DNA of 64,000 nucleotides. It comes from Cucumis sativus (taxonomy: Eukaryota; Streptophyta; Magnoliopsida; Cucurbitales; Cucurbitaceae). Position numbers and translations under genes: made by a program. The notes below the pieces were generated by a model. That model was not told the DNA's origin. It did not search any database and was given only the letters and a program-made list of their open reading frames with translations. The stretch is from NCBI RefSeq assembly GCF_000004075.3, contig NC_026655.2, positions 1,054,001 to 1,118,000 of the forward strand. Reading direction: 5' to 3'. Below are positions 40,424-51,952 of this stretch, piece by piece; position 1 is the stretch's first letter; every line of letters begins with the position of its first letter.

Positions 40424-43400
40424 CTACGACCATGATGACTGTTTGTACCCATCCCATCCTCCCTCTGGCTCCTTTCTTTTCATTATGCCAATTGCTGGCT
40501 GGTAAACCCTCATATGCTCTTCGGCTGTGGCCTGCGAACTAGCAACAGATAGTTGCCTTGGTACCAAGGATGACGATTCCTCTCTTCCTTCAATGTCTGG
40601 AACTACAGGACCGGCATTTAGATCTAAACCTTGTCTTCCCCACTTTCGACTACTATCAGAACTAGTATTGTTGCCGCCATCTGAGTGACTGACAACATAA
40701 GGTCTTGGATATGGGGTTGAAACTGTACCAGGAGGACCTAAAAATTGTGAAGGGACTGCTGGGAAGCAAAGCCTGCTAGCGGATGATGAATCAACGTATG
40801 CTGTTGCATTACCTGAAAACGTGGCTGAAGATAGAGGAAAGCTATTTCCAAAAGACAGGACAGGATATTGAAAAGGTGCAGAAGGAAACGGCACTGCCGG
40901 AGAAGATGATAATACTGGCCCTCTAAAGACATCAGGGCTATATGGACTGCTACCACTTGTGGGTCCCAAAATCCTGGGTGGTCCATTTGTTGCAACAACT
41001 GGAAACGACTGTTCTGCTCTATCAGGCAAAATCGATGGAATTGCAACAGCTGAATAGGCATTCCCGGGAGGAAACCATGATGGGAAATTTCCCATTTCTG
41101 CATTGTTCATCCAAAGGCCAGAAACTGATGGCTGGGCTGGCATACTGCTTCTGGCATGCTGAGGAAATATCGATGGTTCAGTAGTGGCCTCATCGACAAT
41201 AGGACCATTTAAATCAAAGTCCCTACGAAAATTCACCTTGTCACTGAGAGGAACAGTAGATGATTTAACACTAAGAGGAGCCTCTATTCTACGACAATTG
41301 TTCAAGGAGAAGTTGCTTGGATCAGGAGCATCATCAACTCGGTTCAAGTCAAGATCTAGTCCTCCAGAACAACGTCCTTGTGTGGTGCCTATACCATGTC
41401 CCAGGTCAGACTTAGAAGCCACCTCCTGAGTAGACATCTGAGCATTCATGTCCTCAAGAATCCTTTCATCGGGAATGTTCAAATCAATATCCAATGGGGG
41501 TCGAGAAATTTTGCTGGCTGAAACATCAGCAAGTGGAGTGGTTGCAAGACCTAGAGGCATTTCTAGAACTTTTCTAGGTTCAGCAGGTCGAAAAGCACTT
41601 GTGGCTGCTGATCCTTTCCAACCAAGTTCCCCTTTGCTCCTCAATAGATCATCAGGTGGTACGAAACCTCCTTTCGCCGCAGCTGCAACTGTAATTGAAG
41701 CAGGAAGGTTGTTCGCCACATTAGATACTGTAAGGGGCAACGGACTAATTAACTGAACAGTTGTTAAACAACCAGACGGTGTGAAGCTGCTTGGCTCACT
41801 GCATTTTCCATCATCTACATTAAAGCCTTCATTCAAATCAAATTCCAACTTAGCATCCATATCTGACACCCCCACAGCAGACATGGAACCAGCATCTGCA
41901 GCAGTGGATGTAGACTCCTCTGCCTCTTCTGATTCAACACCAGCTAATTTGGATCTCTTGGATGGCTTAGGGTGCTCCGTTTCGTGAACAGGAGAAATAA
42001 TAGACTGCCCATGATGTGTCTGCCCTCCACTTCTCTCTGTGTTCTCTTTAGGCTCCAAATTCTCCTCCACATGCTCATCCTCATGGTTGGTAGCTGAACA
42101 CAAGACACCTAAACCTCGGGACTCAGAAGGCATGGAATCTAAATCACTTTGATGTTTTTCAAGTTTGACATCAGCTGTGGTTTCATCATCCTTCTCGCCC
42201 TTCATCCCACTTGCATTTACAGAAACCAGATCACTTGAAGAGCCTGAAGCCTGAAGTAGTCCGTCATTCCTTAATTTAGCAGAATCACTGTTCAACTTGG
42301 AAGATAACCTTTGATCTGCTGTATTAATACCATTCAGTCTATTATTTGTATTGCCCTCAACTTCTTGCCGCCGATGCAAAGACTCATCGAGAACATCCAT
42401 TTCAACTTCCCGATTCGAGATACCATCACCAACCATGCCACCATCAGGAAAAGAACTGCTCGGTTTTGGTTTTGATTCTGGGCTGCTATCTCCATCAACT
42501 ACATCAGCTGTCTTTCTGCCCTTAACTGGTTTAACCCCCTTGCTCTCAAAGCCCTTCTCTGGTACCCTAGCAGGAGAGGCAGGACCTCCAGGGTCGTTTA
42601 TTTTCATACACCCATCTGCCAACGGCGCAGCAGTTTGCTGCAAGTTTACACCAGGAGATTTTAAATGACCATTCAGATCTCCAACAACTTTCTCTTCAGA
42701 TTGTGAACCAGACCTTCCTTCCACATTTTTACCTCCCAAGGAACTGGTGATTACACCCTGCTCGGTACCATCTATATCTCTAGCATCCTCTTCAGGACAA
42801 GATGCCTTGATCTTACAATCACTACCTCTAGAAGAACGGTCCGTTGCAGTGAGATTTCCTTGTGTATCGGACGGCAAAACAAAATCAGACTTCGACATTT
42901 CAACTGCTGCTACACTTGCGAGTAAGTTCATTCCAACATTATCCGTGAGTGAGGTAGGCATACTAGGTTCAGAGCATTTAATGCAGCTCTCAATTAAAGC
43001 ATTTATGGAGCTGAAAGAAGCCTCATGTAACTTTCCATTCTTATGATCATTCGCCAATGATAATGGAGTAGCCTTTGAAACTGTTACATCTTCTGCAGCT
43101 CGACAGCGCTCTTCACCATTTACAGCAGTAGGAGATCCATCGTCACCATCAGCGCCAATCACCATATCCTTTACATCACTATTCTGCCAGGGCTCTGCAT
43201 TCACATCTCCAGTAATATTAGGTTGACAAGTATCGCTCTTACTGTGATCAAGTTGATCATGTTTCTCTGAAAGTGGAGGAGAAGACGCCCTGCTATTTAT
43301 TGTTGAAGGATCTTCAAAAGATCCTCCACTAGCACTCTGTGCAGGACTCCGGCCACGATTGGTGATCTTCACTATCAATTTAGGACTGTTCCCCTCACCA

Positions 43401-46351
43401 ATAAGGCCATCAGATGCCTTTTCAAAGGTCATTCCAGATTGTGATGATCTCTCCAAAACTGTGTTTCTATGCAAAGAACTTTTACCCGACCCTACATCAC
43501 GTTGACCCCCTGAGAGAACAGGACCAGGAAATCCATTAACTGACTTGCGCTGGCGAGATCCACCACCCGAGATCTTATTCACACTCATTGAACCAGCAGT
43601 AGAGCTTCTTGCATCCTCTTTCCCTAAACCACCACTTTTACCATGTTCGCTAGAACATGATTGACTATTGTTGTGTGACTGACTGGAACTGCTACTCTTT
43701 TCATCCCTGGCAATAGTTTGAACATGATCGGTTGTGCCACAAACACCCGGATTTCTGGAAGAACCATCTTTCGAGTTAATGCTTGCTGTTGCAGGTGATA
43801 AAACTGGTTTCATAGAACCAGGAGAGGCAGATGCAGATCTTGTAACACTATCATCCTGGGCAAGCTTAACTGAAGCAGATTTGGACGTAGAAAACTGAGA
43901 AACCGAGCTCTTCATGGCCACTTCAGAGGATGCATCCTGATTTCTCCCTCCATGAGAAACATCAGATGGACGAGTTCTTGCACTCCATGCAACAGCTTGG
44001 TTTGAACCAGACTTCGCATCATTAATGTTCATTTCAGCTTCAACACGTTTTTTCCATGTGTCCACTAAGCTCCTTGCTTTCTTCTGAATTTCCAAATTCT
44101 TATGCGAGCGTAAATGATTCACAGACTTTCCAATGTTGCACATTTGTAAAGCAGGAAGATTTACAGGCAGTTTATCAAGGGCACGAAGCAAAACCAGGAG
44201 AAATTCCTCAACTGATTTGTCGCTATCCTTGGGGCTACCACCACTGCCAATTTTTCCCTTGTGAACCTCTTGAAGCCATTCATCAAGTACAGGTAAACCC
44301 TTAAGGTGCACAAACTGACTAAGGCACTCAACCTTATCTGTAGCAGCTATAACACCTGCAAGTGCTGATCTGCCAGCCAAATCAATTTTTTTGTCATTTC
44401 TATCCGTCAGCATAAGCTGCACCAATTTCTCGACGGCTTCAGAATCAACTAGGCCTCCTTTTTCAGCAAATTTTGCAATCTCTGACTTCAAAATATTTTC
44501 CAATCTGCAGTTAGCAGAATCCCCTTCATCAGCTTTGATGATACGTTCTCGTTTGACAGATTCTAATCCTTGGTCACTCCTTTCTCTTTTCTTGCCTTTT
44601 GTGTGAGAAGGAAAGGCAGTGGTTTGAACACTATCTGAATTAGCTTTTAACTGAGATGTCGATGTAGGACCACTTGTGGGCTTAGGTGATCGGCCACCGG
44701 GTTGCACTGAAGCATGCATTTCTAATCTTGTCTTGTATAACAATTGATCTACTTCTTCTTGACGTTCCTGACAAAAAGAATAAGATTAGCCAAAAATTAC
44801 AGTATTTAGGGGAGAGAAATGACAAAAGCATCAAGAACTTACATGAATATAATCCTGATCAGTTAGCCACCATAAACACTTATTTGTTATGTCATACACT
44901 CTTCGACACACAAACGACGAAATCCCTGATGGAAGTTCAACGTCCTTTGGAAGGAATGCAACTTTACACGGATGGAGTAAAGATGCAGCAGGAATTTCAT
45001 CCTTATGAAAGGAATAGAAGACTTCGTTCGGCGCAGCTTCCAAAAGGATGCCTTTGCCGAGCCTTAGTTCAGAAGATCGATAAAGCCAATTTACACCTAA
45101 CTTCAACTTATTCTCCTTACCAGCCGACAACCACCGGATTATGCCAATAAAAGGAGGGGAATCTTGGGGGGGTTTGAAAAGAGCACAATCACCAACACTA
45201 ATCCTACGTCCACCCTGTTCAAAGAGAGTAGAGGACTGTTAGGTGTCAAAAGATAAGTGACTATCAATAAGAACTAGAAAATTAAAGAGGAACTAACAAA
45301 TCTGAGCAAGATTACAAGAAGCTACACGATAATTAAACCACATGATGTATTCTCACAGCTCCAAGAAAAAACCAGGAGGGGAAAATTTCTTGCACCTTCT
45401 AAAAATAAAATGTTTCTCCATGAGAATAAACAGCAAAAAATGAGGTCACCCATACATCAGCAGACGTGAATTCACTTATATCAACAAATGTATGTTCAAA
45501 CAGTATTTTCATATAAATATTTAGTTTAGACACATTGAATTGCTTCTTCATTCAAACTAGTCAATAAGATGTCATACTCAATCCCCATATACAAATCCAA
45601 TTTCAAAATAGCAAGGTAATTAAGAAACCCCCGAGGACCTGAAGTGAGTTTCGTAACCATCCTTCCCTAGTGAGGCAAACACACCAAGAGACTAGGTAAC
45701 AAACCCAAAACAGACGACTCAAAAGAAAAACATCCGTTGACGGGGATGGAGAAAAAATAAAAGATATTTCATTAGCTGGTCACAAACGACATAAACCCCG
45801 ATCCCCTAATAGGCAAGAATCTACAATAGCATTTGGTAATGCCAAGCAGAAAAAAGCCATATAGTTTTCTGTACTGAATATGAGACCTTTCCTGAAGCCT
45901 ACAGACCGCTCATCCAATGCCAAGATCCTCAACGGGATAAAGAAAAGCCAAATTCCTACAATAAAAACAAATATTCCAAACCTCATCCAATGCTTTGGAG
46001 ACAATTCACTAAATTCCTCCATAAGAACTAAAAACAATTCCCCCCTCCCCTTCCCCCTCCAACATTGACGCAACAAAACATATCTTCAGCCTTTCCATTT
46101 CGTCTAAAACAACCACGAAGCGTTATGTAAAGAAGAAAAAAAACAAACAAACAATCAGAAGAAAACGAAACAGAAAAATGAAAAAATGAAACAAAAAAAA
46201 AAAGAAAAAAAAACATAACCTTGCAAAAGGAATTAGGTGCAGACGAAGACGATGACGAAGAACCATCTGCTTCTAGGATCTGAGTAGCAGGTGTGGGGAC
46301 TGTCCACATGTGCCGAATCCGTTTCCAGTCCTCACCTCGACGCCCATGCAT
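40424..46351 (-). CDS. SUO: BAH- and TFIIS-N-domain GW-repeat protein, SUO type
   Basis: Three coding exons on the minus strand, 46351-46220, 45214-44843 and one of 4.3 kb, 44767-40424, give 1615 residues, matching Arabidopsis SUO (about 1610). The N-terminus is MHGRRGEDWKRIRHMW. A BAH domain covers about residues 46-170 (ISVGDCALFKPP, PPFIGIIRWL, CRRVYDITNKCLWWL). A TFIIS N-terminal (LW) domain covers about 271-411 (LAGVIAATDKVECLSQFVHL, LPVNLPALQMCNIGKSVNHL). A long, Ser-rich, probably disordered region follows. The C-terminal third has five DLN motifs (EFDLNEG, DIDLNIPDE, DLDLNRVDD, DFDLNGP, GLDLNAGP) and GW sites (GELGWKG, GGWDGY). Arabidopsis SUO is a GW-repeat nuclear factor needed for miRNA-mediated translational repression. 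The DLN series resembles EAR-type repression motifs; that role here is inference. Confidence 0.93.
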
Positions 46352-47000
46352 AGCCTAGCATTTTCCCCAATTCCAGGCACGATCCCACCTTCACGCCGAA
46401 CGAGTACCATCAATCCTAACCCTAAAATTGGACAGAGGAAACCCAATTCAAACGTATCGACTTAACCGGAGAAAAAACCCTAGATCAATCCATAATAAAA
46501 AAACACAAGAAGGGATTTCTGCATAAAAATCCCGTTCACCGGCGTACCACGAATTCTAGGGTTTACCTTATCTAAAACTGAAGAGTGATCGAATTAAAAT
46601 CCAGATCCAACCCACACGCAAAGAGATGATTAAAAGATTTTCGAGCCGCCTTTCAAACCTAGAGAGAGAAATAGAGAGAGAGAGAGAGAAGTGCGAGAAT
46701 CTAGAGTGAGAAAATCGAACGCGCACACAGAAGAGAAGAAGGAAGGTTTTTTTTCTTTTTTTCCCTCTTTTTTTTTTTTTTAGGGAGGAGAGGGGGGTGG
46801 AGTTTTGTGAGAGAGAAAGAAAGAGCCAGACGGCAGAAAGGAAATGTTGTACTTGGTACTTCCCTATACAACCCGAGACCTTCGGGCAGTTTTGGGCAGT
46901 TCTTGGGCAGATCGGGCCGTTCGGTCTTAGTAAATGATAAATAAACATGGCGGTGATGCAATGGCCCCAAGTGATTTTGTAGAACGTGCCCCTAAATGCT
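46352..47000 (-). promoter_or_regulatory. 5' leader and promoter of the SUO-type gene
   Basis: On the minus strand GATAAG|GTAAACCC at 46567/46566 looks like a leader donor, and CCAATTTTAGGGTTAG (near 46420-46432) a matching acceptor, so a leader intron of about 140 bases is likely. A telo-box-like AACCCTAAA lies at 46418-46426 and a GA run at about 46671-46690. A GGGCAGTT-type motif is repeated with about 10-base spacing at 46883-46922. Confidence 0.45.
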
Positions 47001-48105
47001 TTTCTCTCTTTTTTTTTCTTTTTTTTTTTCTTTTTAATTTTCATTTCTTCAATTTTGACTTTTCATTTTAATTACTCAACTGGGTTTTTTTATTCTTTTA
47101 TTTTCTTTTTTTTAATTTTGGTGGCTTTGAGTCTGACATTCAATCCAAGAGGGCTTCATTTCGTCATTAAATGGGTCCTACTCTTTCCTTTCCGTTTCGG
47201 GCTTTTTTTTTTTCCCTCCGGGGAGTGATTAGCTTACCCAGCCGGTGACGCTTTGGCCCTCTATCTGTCAGCAAAATCCATTTTTGTAAATTTTTTTTTT
47301 TTTTTTTTGAGGTTAAGGTTGTCTTCACCTGTTCCAATTCCAACCCACATTACTATTTTCAAATGTAATACAATTGGAAATCATTCCTCTTTTTTACTTC
47401 CTTCCAATGAGATTGCGCCACGTGGTGTGTTTCAATGAGATCATGCCATGTGGCAGTACTAGAAAGTGGGGGAGAGAAGAAGAGGTAAAGGAGGGGTCCC
47501 TCTGTTTTTTTCTCCTCATGAGTAAGCAATCTTGATTAAGAAGCTAATGGGGGATGGGGGGGGAAAGCAACATTGTCTAATCCAATCATGTGGGTTTGCC
47601 CCCTTGTGTAGGGAATAGAATTGGAATGAGCAGCTGCATAGGATTATCAAAGCCAAAGCATCAACACACATTCTACCTTTGTGTTGTTTATGGTCCTCCT
47701 AACATTCATGACAATACTTTCATTTTCCCAACACCAAATCAAAGCATCCTTTTCTTTTTCTTTCTTTTTTTTCTTTTGTCAACTTTTTCATTTTCAACTT
47801 GTTCCTCACACATACACACGTGTGTTCCAAATCTTCTAAGAATAAACTTGGCCAATGTTTTTTTTTTTTTTTTTATCTTGGCACAAATAAACAAAATCTT
47901 CAAACTTTTGATTAGTGTAAAGATAAAAACAAGATTAGAAATCATCAAAACAGTTTCTTCTAGGGTTCTAATGAGATCTTCTATTACAGAATGAATTTGA
48001 ACTGACTTTGCATTAGACGTGCATATTATCTTGCTAACTCTTTATCCTTTGGTCTCTGAGATGATAAGATCTACGGCGTACTAAATTTTGAAACACTTGC
48101 GGTCA
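47001..48105. other. Intergenic, no gene seen
   Basis: T-rich DNA with several poly-T runs between the SUO promoter and the 3' end of the uL29m gene. Translated frames are Phe/Leu-rich artefacts of the T runs. Confidence 0.55.
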
Positions 48106-50186
48106 TCACAGAGCGTTTATCATCCTCTTCATCTCTGCAGATCTCCGAGGATCTGGTTCGTCGATGGCTCTCTCGGTAAGTACGTGCTTGATTCGACACA
48201 TTGACTTCCTCACCTAAATTACAAGTATCAACAACGGGCATTAACATTAGAATAGAAAAGTAGTGGAAGGAGAGCCATTGTCAGGCTTAAGATTACACGA
48301 CTGAAGGAGGAGAAGGAAACAGATCCAATATAAAAGAGAAAGCAAATTGAACTTATATTTACAATTTGAAAATAATACTAAATCTGTGTCTACTTCTACC
48401 TTGGGAATGCGTTCTGGATTAGGAAACTTTAGATTTTGTGCATTCAGCATCTGGCGTTGTGTCATCAACATATTCTTCTCCTTCAAAAGAACATACCATA
48501 GTTTATTAAGATCGTCCCAAGACTTGAGCCGTAGTTCCGAAGCCTTCCAACTTCGACCTAACAGTATATAATTACAATGAGAATCTCAATAAGGTATTTT
48601 GAACAAAGCGAAAAATTCCAGCCATAAAATTCTACAAGATTTTTTTTCTAACTTCTAACGAAGGGGCTTTTCTCTCCTTCCATTTTGCAAAAAAGATGAG
48701 TTTTGTCCTTTGGCCCACGGCTGCTTATTATATAGATTTCAATCATGGCAACACAGACTTTTTGTATTTGCAAGCATCCAGAACAATATGTATGTCAACG
48801 AAATCATCCTACAGAATTATATATTGCAAAATTCTTTGAATACTAATATCATCTCATATGGGGTGGTCACCAAACTGGGAAGATGAGTATTTGGGTCTCA
48901 CATAACTGTCTAAGAGACTAAGACTATAAAGTTAGAGTCAAACAACTTTAAGGATATTCCTATCCTTTATAGTATAGGTGGGTGGCCACCAGGAGAGTGT
49001 TCAAATCTCATAAAATTTTCTATTACATCATAGATCATACTTCGATTTTGGATTTTTCAAGAGACTTCTTTATTCCTAAGAAGTAGCAACTTTATACAAA
49101 GATCAAGTCTGTACTTATATGAGAAAAATATGCACCTAAAATCCTTAAACAAAATAGCCTCTTGACAACGAGCAAGCTAAATTTGTTCAAAAAGATTAAT
49201 CGCACCGCACAAACAGATACCATGCTAAAACATTAACATAAAATTTGCATCGCATGTGCAGCGATAAAGAGAACAATTTCTAAAAAGCCCAAAAGCGCAC
49301 ATAAAACTTTAAAGGAATGATCACATGGCACACATAACACCATTTCAGCAATAAGAAAGCACTGACAGGTATAGAAGATAGACCAGACATAATTATGGCT
49401 GCCTACACCTATTTAATGTCCTTGATCCTATCTTCACCTTGCAACCGCTCAGGTATCTTTATAAACAGCCACGTTATCAAAGTAATCGAGGAAGGAAGAA
49501 CCTACACTAGTGAAACTATAATAAAATTAAATCTATATTTTTTTGGTGTAATTTGGTGTATCCAAAGAGTTAAGACTTCGTAGGTCTACAACTAATGTAT
49601 TGGTAATTACACATTTCACCTATTATGACGTATGAAATTCAGAAATATAAAACATATGACATTTGTGATATTTTATCAATGAAGCAGAAGAATCCATATT
49701 CCACAGTGACCAATTTAAGTACTCTAACCAATTCAAATCTTTGTTATCTTAAAAGATGCATTCCAACCCTATGCCTGACAATGAGGGTATTTTCTTTTAG
49801 TGCAGTGGCTGTATCTGATCAATTTGTATTCATTTTCATGAGTTGGGGAACCCTCCATGACTTCAAGTTTCAAATTTTACTACATCAGACCAGATACGGG
49901 GTATAAATTTGCGTACCCAGAAGAACAGTACCTTGAAATTCTACAGAATGAATGAACCAATATACAAATTTATGGGTTGTTAAAGAAGACCAAAAGTTCC
50001 ACGGCAATGTAAGAGTATACCATATACAACAGGTTTGCCATCATCTGGACTTCTATCTGCCTCGAAAAACTCCTCAAGCGGGTTATAGCCCGTCCTAGCT
50101 GTGGCAGCAGCAGCAGCTGTGGCAGAAGAAGTTTCTGATCTAGCAGCAGCTAGAAATGTTCTCCCAAACACTCGTGTCAAAAACAT
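48106..50186 (-). CDS. MRPL47: Mitochondrial large-subunit ribosomal protein uL29m (L47)
   Basis: Three coding exons on the minus strand, 50186-50021, 48557-48400 and 48213-48106, encode 143 residues. The N-terminal [18 protein letters not shown] with Arg, Ala and hydroxylated residues but no acidic residue in the first 17 is a good mitochondrial presequence. The mature part holds [45 protein letters not shown] and [20 protein letters not shown], the signature of the MRP-L47/uL29m family, which sits near the exit tunnel of the mitochondrial ribosome. The intron between exons 1 and 2 is 1463 bases. Phases close and the length fits the plant orthologue. Confidence 0.93.
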
Positions 50187-51370
50187 GGCTGCACTAATGC
50201 TGCTTGAATTGAAAGACTAGAAACTGTGAGACTAAATACTTTTCAAAAACAACAAAAGTAAATAATCTGAAGATGAAATGCCAGCCATAAATTTATGATT
50301 CTAGACCATTAAAGAAATTGTGTACAAGTTTAGGCCTCACCTGATATCCATTTGGTTTTTGAACATTGTACTTGTTTTCTCACAATTTCTTAGTTGTGGT
50401 CCAATGTAAACTTTTGAAATTTTCGTTTTGATTTTGTAAAACACTATTAAAATCTAGAAAACAAAATACAGAAACCAATTCATGAAAGAAATGTTACAGG
50501 TTTGATTTGGAAAAACCAAAATGGTTATCAAACATTGTTTTAGTTTTGCTCATTTCCAATAAAAACCTTATAATCGATTGATTTGAAATAGAGTGACCAA
50601 AACAAGAGTCTCAACACTAGCTCTTAAGCCCCGCCTCTCATTTAACAAGTAACAAGTCATGCATGCAATGCAACTAATTATCATGACCCGAATCTAAGAT
50701 TGATACATAGAGACCAAGAGAACTAATAACCACAAAACAACATATCCTACTGGACCCAGCTCTCTCACACATTCCAATTACTCTCTCCTGCTCTTTCTGA
50801 GAAAATAATTTCACAAATTATTCGACCTTCATTTTTTCTACCAAAAGAATCACCAAAAGGATGAGCGAAATGGAACAAGAAAAATAACGATACAAATTCA
50901 GATCGTTCCATTTCGAATAAACGACACAAAGGTCCTAAAAGTTACAGTTATGCAACGATGAATCTCGCATAAAATAAAAAATGCATATCTAATCTCAGTA
51001 GAGAAGAGCAAATAAGTCCGTAATCAGTAATCAGTAATCACAAACTGGAAAGGGGTTTAATCATCAACCAAAAAGCATCAGAGGCTTAACCATCAGTAAC
51101 AGACGCTGAAGAACAAAAAAAGAAAAACTACTTCGACCCCAAAACAACACGAAAACTAGGTCACTCACCTCTAATTCTGCAGGTAGTGGTCGTACTACTG
51201 AACCGAACGACGGGCTGAACACAGAAGGAGCAGGTAAGCTCACACAAGGCCTGTCTCCGCCAAGCTGCAACGATCTGAGCTCCCGCGGCGAACGAGGAAG
51301 CAGTGGCGACGGAAGTCTACGAAGCGTGAGGGACTTGAGACGAGAGGGTGAGACGCCGACAGCTTTTTAT
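50187..51370 (-). other. 5' leader of the uL29m gene with a leader intron
   Basis: Minus-strand exon ending GAATTAGAG|GTGAGTGA at 51169 is GC-richer and open but has no ATG in frame with the gene, so it looks like a non-coding first exon starting near 51350. The intron runs 51168-50217 and ends TTTCTAG, leaving 30 leader bases before the ATG. Confidence 0.5.
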
Positions 51371-51842
51371 TAGGAAAATTAATCAGTTTTTACCTAAATT
51401 TGAAATTTGTCATAAAATTGGAAATTGGAAATTTAGAACTTAAATGAAATTATTTTTTAAAAATATTGCAAAAAAAAAAAAGAAGAAAAAAACTTAAATA
51501 AGGATTTAGATAATGAAACGTATTTGGCTACATTTTGTAAATAATTTTAGTATTTTAAGTTTTTAAAATTTGACTAAAAATTTAACTATTGTAAAAAAAA
51601 TCTTTATATATAGTTTTCCTTTATATTTTTGTCAATTTCACAATGCGTGAAAGAAATGACTGATTAGAGATTAAAACTATAACAAAGTTTAAAATGTAGG
51701 ATTAACATTACAATACGTAAATATCTACCAACCAACGTCTATCGTAAGCATGATTTTGTTATATTCTTAGTCATGAGTTATAATTACCTTTGATTAGAAG
51801 GGTTTGTTTTCCCGATATATCCAACCCCACCAAGATCCATGA

Positions 51843-51952
51843 GGCCCATAAATTTGAGTTGATGTAGGCCTTTTTGGTAAAACTCAATGGGCTTTACTTG
51901 TAAATTAGTTGTTGCAGCTAGTGGGCTTTCCTTCTCATATTATGTAGGCCCA
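51843..51952. promoter_or_regulatory. Cluster of four site II elements
   Basis: GGCCCA at 51843-51848, TGGGCT at 51888-51893, TGGGCT at 51922-51927 and GGCCCA at 51947-51952 are TGGGCY elements in both orientations. Such elements are enriched in promoters of plant genes for mitochondrial and ribosomal proteins. They lie about 500 bases upstream of the probable first exon of the minus-strand uL29m gene. Confidence 0.5.

Noticed and set aside
40738-44606. Several + and - strand frames inside the large SUO exon
   Set aside because: All overlap the continuous 1447-codon exon that carries recognised domains.
46568-47044. 158-codon minus-strand frame in the SUO leader and promoter
   Set aside because: It starts with a poly-Lys run from a T-tract and continues in Ser/Leu-rich low complexity; it overlaps the presumed leader and has no domain.
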